Shown here piece after piece: positions 1 through 4,928 of a stretch of 5,851 bases of DNA. A model generated the notes under the pieces. The model was not told where the DNA came from. It saw only the letters and a program-made list of their open reading frames with translations, and made no database searches. Origin of the DNA: Sphingobacteriaceae bacterium. Lineage in GTDB: Bacteria; Bacteroidota; Bacteroidia; Sphingobacteriales; Sphingobacteriaceae. The stretch is from assembly GCA_025450155.1 (NCBI GenBank), contig JANWIB010000112.1, positions 1-5,851 on the forward strand, written 5' to 3'. Both the position numbers and the translations under genes were made by a program. Every line of letters begins with the position of its first letter. Position 1 is the stretch's first letter.

Positions 1-639
1 AAGATGGCAGGAGCCCAAGAAGATCAGATTGAAGCAATGAACTTTTTAATCGGAGCATTTTTGTCGGCACTTGGAATAATCCTATTGATTTTGATTCTAC
101 AATTCAACTCTGTGGGGAAAACACTAATCATCCTGAGCGAAATTTTATTTAGTATTATCGGAGTATTGCTAGGCTTGAGCATTTTTGGAATGACTATCTC
201 TATCGTAATGACCGGAATTGGAATTGTAGCACTGGCGGGAGTAGTGGTTCGGAATGGTATTTTGCTGGTCGAGTTTTCTGATTTGATGATTGAGGAAGGA
301 AAGTCGCCTTTTGAGGCTGCGCTAGAAGGGGGAAGGACTCGTATGACTCCGGTGATTCTTACGGCGATGGCTGCTATGTTAGGTCTTATCCCCTTAGCCG
401 TTGGATTTAATATTGATTTTGCAGGATTATTAACAGAACTAAATCCAAAAATTTATTTTGGTGGAGATAATGTAGCTTTTTGGGGACCACTCTCATGGAC
501 CATGATATTTGGGCTGGCGTTTGGAACTTTTCTGACCCTTATCCTGGTTCCATGTCTTTATGTAATTAGGTTTAAAGTAAAAGCTCGTTTAACAAAGCTG
601 TTTAGTAAAAAAGAGAAAGAAGTTTTGCAGGTAGCATGA
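1..639 (+). CDS. RND-family efflux transporter permease, C-terminal part (5' end outside window)
   Basis: This is the last 212 codons of an inner-membrane RND permease (HAE1/AcrB-like), which uses the proton gradient to export compounds with a periplasmic adaptor and an outer-membrane channel. The reading frame is open from base 1, so the ATG at 4 is internal; family members have about 1,000-1,100 residues. Counting that Met as 1, five hydrophobic segments match the last membrane helices of the family, at about 11-35, 40-61, 64-90, 114-135 and 165-188. The family signature lies at 80-93 (VVVRNGILLVEF and following), and the cytoplasmic GGRTRMTP stretch at 109-116 precedes the next helix. The segment GLLTELNPKIYFGG at 141-154, between the last two helices, is as I recall it in Bacteroidota members. 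The tail is basic (KKEKE). A hairpin follows immediately, so this is the last gene of its transcript. The substrate cannot be told from this part. Confidence 0.93.
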   Translation, partial: KMAGAQEDQIEAMNFLIGAFLSALGIILLILILQFNSVGKTLIILSEILFSIIGVLLGLSIFGMTISIVMTGIGIVALAGVVVRNGILLVEFSDLMIEEGKSPFEAALEGGRTRMTPVILTAMAAMLGLIPLAVGFNIDFAGLLTELNPKIYFGGDNVAFWGPLSWTMIFGLAFGTFLTLILVPCLYVIRFKVKARLTKLFSKKEKEVLQVA

Positions 640-640
640 T

Positions 641-686
641 ATAATTTAAAAACAGGTACTATTGTCAGTGCCTGTCTTTAAATTAT
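641..686. terminator. Hairpin after the RND gene, probably bidirectional terminator
   Basis: It begins 2 bases after the RND stop codon. Core arms CAGGTACT (653-660) and AGTGCCTG (667-674) pair over 8 bp with one G-U and a 6-base loop. The stem continues outward with an A-T pair, one A/C mismatch (651/676), and then ten A-T pairs (641-650 with 677-686). Read on the minus strand, the core is followed by five T residues. On the plus strand the following bases are T-rich but interrupted. It probably ends the RND transcript and could act as a backstop for the lipoprotein gene coming from the right. Confidence 0.6.
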
Positions 687-718
687 TGCTGTGGTATTTT
701 CTTGAAAAAATTGGGCAT

Positions 719-746
719 AAAAAAACCGCTTTGATTTCAAAGCGGT
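719..746 (-). terminator. Rho-independent terminator of the small lipoprotein gene
   Basis: Perfect 10-bp inverted repeat ACCGCTTTGA (725-734) and TCAAAGCGGT (737-746). Read on the minus strand, a run of seven T residues (complement of 719-725) follows directly. It starts 23 bases beyond the lipoprotein stop codon. This is a textbook intrinsic terminator and indicates that the lipoprotein transcript ends here. Confidence 0.85.
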
Positions 747-769
747 CTCTCATAATCGTTTGTAACGAA

Positions 770-1003
770 TTACTTTGTCTTTTTTGCAGCGCTATCAACT
801 TTAGCAGCGGCACTGTCAACTTTAGCAGCAGCAGAATCAACAGTAGCAGCAGCAGAATCAACAGTAGCAGCAGCAGTTGTATCAACCATAGCTGTATCAG
901 TAGCAGTAGAATCTGCACCTTCTCCAGTTTTGTTTGATGAACAAGCAGCAACTGATAAAGAAATAGCCAAAGCTAAGAAACCGAATTTGAATAAATTTTT
1001 CAT
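770..1003 (-). CDS. Small heptad-repeat lipoprotein
   Basis: A 77-residue predicted lipoprotein of unknown function. Residues 1-20 form a signal peptide (MKNLFKF, then a hydrophobic core) ending in a VAAC lipobox, with Cys21 as the lipid attachment site. The mature chain starts CSSNKTGEG, passes through a Thr/Ala/Asp stretch, and then has four 7-residue units at 47-74: TVDSAAA, TVDSAAA, KVDSAAA, KVDSAAK. It ends KKTK. The mature part has no aromatic residues and almost no bulky ones; the repeats should form an Ala-rich helix or coiled coil. The ATG at 1003 was chosen because the signal peptide starts there; the leader is A-rich with no Shine-Dalgarno. It has its own terminator and a candidate -7 element, so it is probably monocistronic and divergent from the sigma factor. 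Small Ala/Asp/Ser-rich lipoproteins are, from memory, common in Bacteroidota. The role is unknown; an envelope-structural protein is one guess. Confidence 0.82.
   Translation of the reverse strand: MKNLFKFGFLALAISLSVAACSSNKTGEGADSTATDTAMVDTTAAATVDSAAATVDSAAAKVDSAAAKVDSAAKKTK
782..865 (-). repeat. Four tandem 21-bp repeats inside the lipoprotein gene
   Basis: Units lie at 845-865, 824-844, 803-823 and 782-802. The first two are identical over 21 bases. The last two share CAACTTT and otherwise differ mainly at silent positions (GAC/GAT, AGT/AGC, GCC/GCT, GCT/GCA), apart from the final Ala-to-Lys change. The repeat length is a multiple of three and encodes one heptad per unit. This suggests growth by duplication followed by selection to keep the protein sequence. 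Confidence 0.9.
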
Positions 1004-1056
1004 TTTTTTGAATTAAAAAGTAATTAATAAGTTTACACCTTAATACGAAAGGTCGA

Positions 1057-1064
1057 CAAAGGTA
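1057..1064 (-). promoter_or_regulatory. Candidate -7 element of the lipoprotein promoter
   Basis: On the minus strand this reads TACCTTTG, an exact match to the Bacteroidota primary-sigma -7 element TAnnTTTG. Transcription would start a few bases downstream, giving a leader of about 45-50 bases before the ATG at 1003. I see no TTG at the usual -33 spacing, so the promoter may be weak or need an activator. The element overlaps one copy of the GGTAACC motif. Confidence 0.4.
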
Positions 1065-1158
1065 ACCCACTTTATTTAAAAATAAAATAATAATATTTTT
1101 TTTGAGTTCCATCTCTCATAGTTTAGATAGAACGTTTTTAATTGCATGCCCCATTTGT

Positions 1159-1188
1159 TGTAACCTTTAAGGTTTTAAATAGGTTACA
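1159..1188. promoter_or_regulatory. Inverted repeat TGTAACC-N16-GGTTACA, possible operator or ECF promoter element
   Basis: Two perfect 7-base arms at 1159-1165 and 1182-1188 face each other across 16 bases. Arm centres are 23 bases apart, roughly two helical turns, which would suit a dimeric regulator. Alternatively, TGTAAC resembles the AAC-containing -35 elements used by many ECF sigma factors, in which case each arm could be a -35 element for one direction. I cannot choose between these from one sequence. Confidence 0.35.
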
Positions 1189-1299
1189 CTTAATTTGTAT
1201 GTCTTAGTAAGAGTTATTAACCCATTTTATAGCCTTATAAGTGATAAAGAATATTTTACCTATCATTGGGTTACAATTTTCAATATACCGTATTAAATA

Positions 1300-1875
1300 G
1301 TGAAAGAGACAAAAAAGGTAACAGTTCCAGCAGATAACGAGATCATATTAGGAGTGCTGAACGGCTCTAATGAAATTCTGGAGAAGTTATATAAGGCGTA
1401 TTTCCCAATGGTATTGCAATTAATACTTACCAATAATGGTAATGAGGATGAAGCAAAGGATGTTTTTCAGGAAACAGTAATTGTTCTTTATAATAAAGTT
1501 AGAAACGGCAATTTTGAACTTAATAGTAAGCTTAAAACGTTTATTTATGCTGTAAGTAGAAGGATATGGTTGAAGTACCTGGGTCAAAAAAATCGTAATT
1601 CTGGCAATATTAAAGATGTTGAAGAGATTATTGCAGTTGAGCCGGATTTAGAGCGACACCAAGAAAGAGATAAACAGTTTAAGCAGATGGAACACGCTCT
1701 AAATCAATTAGGAGAGCCCTGCAAAACGATTATTGAGGATTTTTATATATATCACAGATCGATGCAGGCTATCTGTGAAAAATTTGGTTACACCAATGCA
1801 GACAATGCCAAGAATCAAAAATACAAATGTCTGCAACGTCTGAAAAAATATTTTTTTCAGACTACTATAGAATAA
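1300..1875 (+). CDS. ECF-type RNA polymerase sigma factor
   Basis: A 191-residue sigma-70 family protein with the two-domain architecture of ECF sigma factors. Region 2 spans about 25-97: ILEKLYKAYFPMVLQ, the acidic EDEAKDVFQET stretch typical of region 2, and LKTFIYAVSRRIWLKYL, where promoter melting and -10 contact occur. A charged linker at about 98-127 leads to region 4 at about 128-186. There, LGEPCKTIIEDFYI and SMQAICEKFGYTNADNAKNQ form the helix-turn-helix that reads the -35 element, ending in CLQRLKKYF. The start is a GTG at 1300: an in-frame stop lies at 1294-1296, and no ATG occurs before region 2 begins. The leader is A/T-rich without a Shine-Dalgarno. The next gene begins 6 bases after the stop, indicating an operon with its probable regulator. 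Target genes are unknown; autoregulation through the upstream GGTTAC motifs is possible. Confidence 0.9.
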   Translation: MKETKKVTVPADNEIILGVLNGSNEILEKLYKAYFPMVLQLILTNNGNEDEAKDVFQETVIVLYNKVRNGNFELNSKLKTFIYAVSRRIWLKYLGQKNRNSGNIKDVEEIIAVEPDLERHQERDKQFKQMEHALNQLGEPCKTIIEDFYIYHRSMQAICEKFGYTNADNAKNQKYKCLQRLKKYFFQTTIE

Positions 1876-1881
1876 AGAAAT

Positions 1882-2976
1882 ATGAAAAGTGAAATAGAAT
1901 TTGTTGAACAAATTGAAAGCTATTTACTTGGTGAGATTTCTCCAAAAGATAGAATTGCTTTTGAACAGCGAAGAAGAGATGATGCCGCTTTTGATCAAAA
2001 GGTAGTGGCTCATAAAAACTTTTTGCAACAACTTGGCGAATATGGTACTCGCAAAAAGCTTGAATCTCAAATGGAGGTGATACATGAGCAATTAGACATT
2101 TCTGCTCTTAAGAAGGAGATTCTCCCTCAGACGCCTATTATTAAGGTTTTGTGGAAGAAATACAGACTTAATGCTGCTGTTGCCGCTTCTGTAGCAATTT
2201 TAATGGTATTGGCAACCCTGTTTACTACAGGATACTTTACTAAGAATAATGCTACAAACTCTAAATATAGTGCTCTTCGCAGAGAAATTATCAATATAAA
2301 AAAGTCACAACATGCCATAATCAAAAATATTCAGGGTGAATTTACACAACCTGCTGATCCGGGTCATTTTGGCGGTACGGGTTTTGCTCTTTCAGAAAAT
2401 GGCTACGTGGTAACAAATTATCATGTTATAAATGGCGCTGATTCTGTCTTTATTCAAGATAACAAGGGAAGTTCTTATAAAATGAAGATTGTTTATATTG
2501 ATCCTGCTTATGATATTGCAGTTTTACAAGTGGATGATTCTTCCTTCAAATCATTCGGCGCATTACCCTATACATTTAAAAAATCTGCATCAGACCTTGG
2601 AGAAAAAGTTTATACCATTGGTTTTCCCAAAGATGATATTGTTTATGGTGAAGGATATTTAAGTTCAAGATCGGGCTATGCCGGTGATACGGTGGCGTAT
2701 CAGGTTTCTATACCAGTGAATCCCGGAAATAGTGGGGGCCCATTACTTGACAATAAAGGAAATGTGATTGGCTTAATTAGTGGCAAACAAACACAAGCAG
2801 ATGGCGCCGCCTTTGCAATTAAATCCGGAAACCTGTTGAAATCAATCAGTGCAATTCCACAGGATTCTCTAATGCAAAAATTGGTTTTAAACAAAAAAAA
2901 TGTATTAGCCGGTTTGAGTCGCAGAGATCAGATTAAGAAGATGGAAAACTACATTTTTATGGTCAAGGTATATTAA
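1882..2976 (+). CDS. Membrane-anchored trypsin-like serine protease with anti-sigma-like N-terminal domain
   Basis: A 364-residue single-pass protein. Residues 1-95 are hydrophilic and contain IESYLLGEISPKDRIAFEQ (11-29) followed by DDAAFDQKV (33-41). This resembles the cytoplasmic helical domain of many Bacteroidota anti-sigma factors. A membrane helix lies at about 97-119, after basic WKKYR, so the N-terminus should be cytoplasmic and the rest periplasmic. Residues 160-325 form a DegP/DegS-type protease domain with a complete triad: His181 in TNYHVI, Asp211 in YDIAVLQV and Ser284 in NPGNSGGP. The spacings, 30 and 73 residues, are close to E. coli DegP. No PDZ domain follows; the short tail ends YIFMVKVY. 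Lying 6 bases behind a sigma factor gene, it probably binds and controls that sigma factor, with the protease as sensor or effector. Protease fold and triad are well supported; the anti-sigma role is inferred. Confidence 0.87.
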   Translation: MKSEIEFVEQIESYLLGEISPKDRIAFEQRRRDDAAFDQKVVAHKNFLQQLGEYGTRKKLESQMEVIHEQLDISALKKEILPQTPIIKVLWKKYRLNAAVAASVAILMVLATLFTTGYFTKNNATNSKYSALRREIINIKKSQHAIIKNIQGEFTQPADPGHFGGTGFALSENGYVVTNYHVINGADSVFIQDNKGSSYKMKIVYIDPAYDIAVLQVDDSSFKSFGALPYTFKKSASDLGEKVYTIGFPKDDIVYGEGYLSSRSGYAGDTVAYQVSIPVNPGNSGGPLLDNKGNVIGLISGKQTQADGAAFAIKSGNLLKSISAIPQDSLMQKLVLNKKNVLAGLSRRDQIKKMENYIFMVKVY

Positions 2977-3000
2977 TAGTTTAATTATACACCGGATTAG

Positions 3001-3037
3001 AATGAAGCGGGGTTATAAAACTCCGCTTTCTTCATTT
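3001..3037. terminator. Hairpin terminator between the sigma/protease operon and pdxH
   Basis: Arms AAGCGGGGTT (3005-3014) and AACTCCGCTT (3019-3028) pair over 10 bp with one G-U and a 4-base loop. AATGA at 3001-3005 and TCATT at 3032-3036 could pair instead of the stem's outermost A and extend the base. T-rich sequence TCTTCATTT follows on the plus strand. It lies 24 bases after the protease stop. Because pdxH converges from the right, it may stop both transcripts, but the minus-strand side lacks a good T run. Confidence 0.7.
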
Positions 3038-3086
3038 ACAAGGGGCTTCTTCCACAGATAATAATGAATGTTATTTTATAAAATCT

Positions 3087-3740
3087 CTAGGGGGCTAAGC
3101 GGATAATTTTCCATTTATTTTTGTCTATCTTTTTATAAACAATGCGGTCATGAAGGCGGCTTGGCCTTCCTTGCCAAAATTCTACAACTTGTGGTTTTAA
3201 AATATATCCTCCCCAATGAGATGGTTTAGGAATCTCTTTATTTTTATACTTTTCTGCTAATTCTGCTAAATTTTCCTCTAACACTTGCCGATTGGGTATT
3301 TCCTGGCTTTGCGGAGATGCTAAGGCTCCGAGTTGGCTCTCTTTTGGTCTCGAATGGAAATATCGTGTAGAATCTTCTTTGTTTAGCTTTTCAATGGTAC
3401 CTTCTATACGTACTTGTCTTTCCAACTCTCCCCAAAAAAATACCATAGCAGCAGTAGGGTTTTTCACTATTTCTTTCCCTTTACGACTTAAATAGTTAGA
3501 ATAAAAAATAAAGCCATTTTCCTCAAATCCTTTAAGCAACACTATTCGAGCAGAAGGTTTTCCATCCGGACTTGCTGTAGCTAAAGTCATAGCATTGGGT
3601 TCATAAAGGTTGGAATCTAATGCTTCGGCAAACCATTTCGCGAACTGACTGATAGGTTCGGGGGCTACATCGGTTTCTGACAGGGTAGCCGAACGGTATT
3701 CATTTCTAAGATTTTCTATTGTTTTTTTATCAAATGTCAT
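3087..3740 (-). CDS. pdxH: Pyridoxamine/pyridoxine 5'-phosphate oxidase
   Basis: A cytoplasmic FMN enzyme that oxidises pyridoxamine or pyridoxine 5'-phosphate to pyridoxal 5'-phosphate, using O2 and releasing H2O2. At 217 residues it is full length (E. coli 218). Compared from memory with E. coli PdxH, recognised residues align with a constant offset of -2: R12 and Y15 (RNEY), RIVLLK at 65-70, SRKGKEI at 85-91, ERQVRIEG at 107-114 for FMN; K70, Y127, R131 and S135 (YFHSRPKESQLGA) for the substrate; and EFWQG with R195-L-H197-D-R199 in the active site. The chain ends in the typical W-KI-RLAP. The ATG at 3740 gives the expected N-terminus. It stands alone: convergent with the protease gene and divergent from the yqgE-like gene 121 bases away. 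Confidence 0.97.
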   Translation of the reverse strand: MTFDKKTIENLRNEYRSATLSETDVAPEPISQFAKWFAEALDSNLYEPNAMTLATASPDGKPSARIVLLKGFEENGFIFYSNYLSRKGKEIVKNPTAAMVFFWGELERQVRIEGTIEKLNKEDSTRYFHSRPKESQLGALASPQSQEIPNRQVLEENLAELAEKYKNKEIPKPSHWGGYILKPQVVEFWQGRPSRLHDRIVYKKIDKNKWKIIRLAP

Positions 3741-3757
3741 CTGGGAAATTATTGCTG

Positions 3758-3765
3758 CAAACTTA
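3758..3765 (-). promoter_or_regulatory. Candidate -7 element of the pdxH promoter
   Basis: Read on the minus strand this is TAAGTTTG, an exact match to TAnnTTTG, ending 17 bases before the pdxH ATG. The leader would be only about 10-15 bases long. No TTG is seen at the usual -33 distance. On the other strand of this 121-base divergent region I found no convincing promoter for the yqgE-like gene; AAGTTTTG at 3821-3828 keeps the TTTG but lacks the TA. Confidence 0.3.
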
Positions 3766-3861
3766 ATAATAATTGGATAGGGGTTTTATTTTTATAGAAA
3801 AACTCTTTAGTTTAGATATTAAGTTTTGAAACATAATTAAAAATTGTATTGTTAAAGTAGT

Positions 3862-4425
3862 ATGCTAAATAAACTTTTACCTCATACCGGGAGTCTGCTA
3901 CTTTCTGAACCATTTATGCTCGACCCTAATTTTAAAAGGGCGGTTATTTTTATTGCGGAATATAATGAGGAGGGGACCATTGGCTATGTATTAAATCATA
4001 AAAGTAATTTCCTTTTAAAGGATGTATTGCCTGATTGCGAAAATTCAAATTTCCCTATTTATGAAGGAGGTCCTGTCGGTAATGATACTTTACATTTTAT
4101 TCATTGTTGTTATGATAAGATGAATAGCGGTACGGATATTGGTGCAGGTGTTTATTGGGGCGGAAATTATGAAACGTTAAAGCTACTGGTAAATAACAAT
4201 ATGGTATCTGAAGCTGAAGTAAAATTCTTTGTCGGATATTCAGGATGGGGGGAAGATCAACTGAATATAGAATTGGAACAAAACTCGTGGATAGTGAGCA
4301 ACAACTACCATCCTGGTGTTTTGTTTATGGATAACGAAGAAAGTTTATGGAAAGAAGTGGTTGTCGGTTTAGGCCCAAAATATGCCCATATCGTCAATTT
4401 TCCTGAAAATCCATTATGGAATTAG
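3862..4425 (+). CDS. YqgE/AlgH family protein (UPF0301)
   Basis: A 187-residue soluble protein of the YqgE/AlgH family, the usual family length. Conserved landmarks seen are GSLLLSEPFMLDPNFKRAVI (10-29) with IGYVLN (40-45), EGGPVG (68-73), VYWGGN (97-102), FFVGYSGWGEDQL (122-134) and NSW (141-143). There is no signal peptide or membrane segment, so it should be cytoplasmic. The family is named after Pseudomonas AlgH, implicated in alginate regulation, but its biochemical function is not settled, so I assign none. The ATG at 3862 places the conserved GSLLLS close to the N-terminus, as in relatives. The gene diverges from pdxH, and its stop codon overlaps the end of purE by four bases on the opposite strand. 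Confidence 0.93.
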   Translation: MLNKLLPHTGSLLLSEPFMLDPNFKRAVIFIAEYNEEGTIGYVLNHKSNFLLKDVLPDCENSNFPIYEGGPVGNDTLHFIHCCYDKMNSGTDIGAGVYWGGNYETLKLLVNNNMVSEAEVKFFVGYSGWGEDQLNIELEQNSWIVSNNYHPGVLFMDNEESLWKEVVVGLGPKYAHIVNFPENPLWN

Positions 4426-4928
4426 TTATTAGCTGATTCTATCTCTTTAGCGGATTTTTCTACCTTTTCTTTTAATTCTTCTTTATAAGCAATTACTTTT
4501 TTTTCTAATACCTCATTGGAAGTCGCCAGTATTTGAGCAGCAAGAAGTCCGGCATTTAAAGAGGCATTTAAAGCAACGGTGGCAACCGGTATTCCATTAG
4601 GCATTTGCAGAATAGAAAGAATAGAATCCCAGCCATCAACAGAGTTTGATGATTTAATCGGGACTCCGATTACGGGTAGGTGGCTGATGGAGGCTACCAT
4701 GCCCGGTAAATGAGCAGCGCCACCGGCTCCGGCAATAATCACTTTTAGCCCTCGTTTAGCAGCTGTTTTTGCATAATCAAACATACGTTGGGGAGTGCGG
4801 TGGGCAGAAACAACACTAAGCTCGTATTCCACCCCTAATTCTTTTAAAATATCTGCTGCACCCCGCATTACAGGCAGATCGGATTTGCTGCCCATAATGA
4901 TACCTACTTTGGCGTTTTTTGCATTCAT
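4422..4928 (-). CDS. purE: N5-carboxyaminoimidazole ribonucleotide mutase (class I PurE)
   Basis: A 168-residue cytoplasmic enzyme that converts N5-CAIR, the product of PurK, to 4-carboxyaminoimidazole ribonucleotide (CAIR) in purine synthesis. The family signatures are clear: GSKSDLP (13-19, with Ser14 and Asp17 for nucleotide binding), SAHRTP (41-46, with catalytic His43 corresponding to E. coli His45), and GAGGAAHLPGM (67-77, with His73). QMPNGIPVATVA and NAGLLAAQIL follow in the usual order. Length matches E. coli PurE (169). Pairing with purK marks it as class I. The ATG shares one base with the purK stop (TAATG at 4926-4930), indicating translational coupling. The C-terminal tail is a Lys/Glu-rich helix. 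The gene ends tail to tail with the yqgE-like gene, overlapping it by 4 bases. Confidence 0.97.
   Translation of the reverse strand: MNAKNAKVGIIMGSKSDLPVMRGAADILKELGVEYELSVVSAHRTPQRMFDYAKTAAKRGLKVIIAGAGGAAHLPGMVASISHLPVIGVPIKSSNSVDGWDSILSILQMPNGIPVATVALNASLNAGLLAAQILATSNEVLEKKVIAYKEELKEKVEKSAKEIESANN

Larger units (their letters stand above)
1004..1299. promoter_or_regulatory. Divergent intergenic region between the lipoprotein and sigma factor genes
   Basis: A 296-base AT-rich region with no credible gene; the minus-strand frame reaching 1112 has no recognisable protein. It should hold both promoters. It contains four copies of a GTAACC/GGTTAC core: 1061-1067 (GGTAACC), 1159-1165 (TGTAACC), 1182-1188 (GGTTACA) and 1269-1275 (GGTTACA). 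The middle two form an inverted repeat, and a smaller near-palindrome AACCTTtAAGGTT sits at 1162-1174. No clean TTG/TAnnTTTG promoter points toward the sigma gene. The nearest is TTAATTTG at 1190-1197, with one mismatch and no properly spaced TTG. The sigma gene may therefore use a non-housekeeping promoter. Confidence 0.55.

Noticed and set aside
4..6. ATG at base 4 as the start of the RND gene
   Set aside because: The frame is open to the window edge, and the visible part matches only the C-terminal fifth of the family.
782..865. Short direct repeats considered as a CRISPR array
   Set aside because: The units are contiguous without spacers, in frame, and encode a regular heptad within a lipoprotein.
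662..937. Ser-rich plus-strand frame of 91 codons
   Set aside because: The Ser runs come from antisense reading of the same Ala-coding repeats, and the frame starts inside the hairpin after the RND gene.
646..951. Leu-rich minus-strand frame of 101 codons
   Set aside because: It is the out-of-frame reading of the GCT-rich 21-bp repeats plus two terminators. The overlapping lipoprotein frame has a signal peptide and lipobox.
897..1112. Minus-strand 71-codon frame covering the intergenic region
   Set aside because: It overlaps the lipoprotein gene out of frame, crosses the likely promoter, and its translation shows no recognisable domain.
1882..2976. Plain DegP/HtrA protease assignment
   Set aside because: There is no cleavable signal peptide and no PDZ domain, while an extra hydrophilic N-terminal domain lies ahead of an internal membrane anchor.
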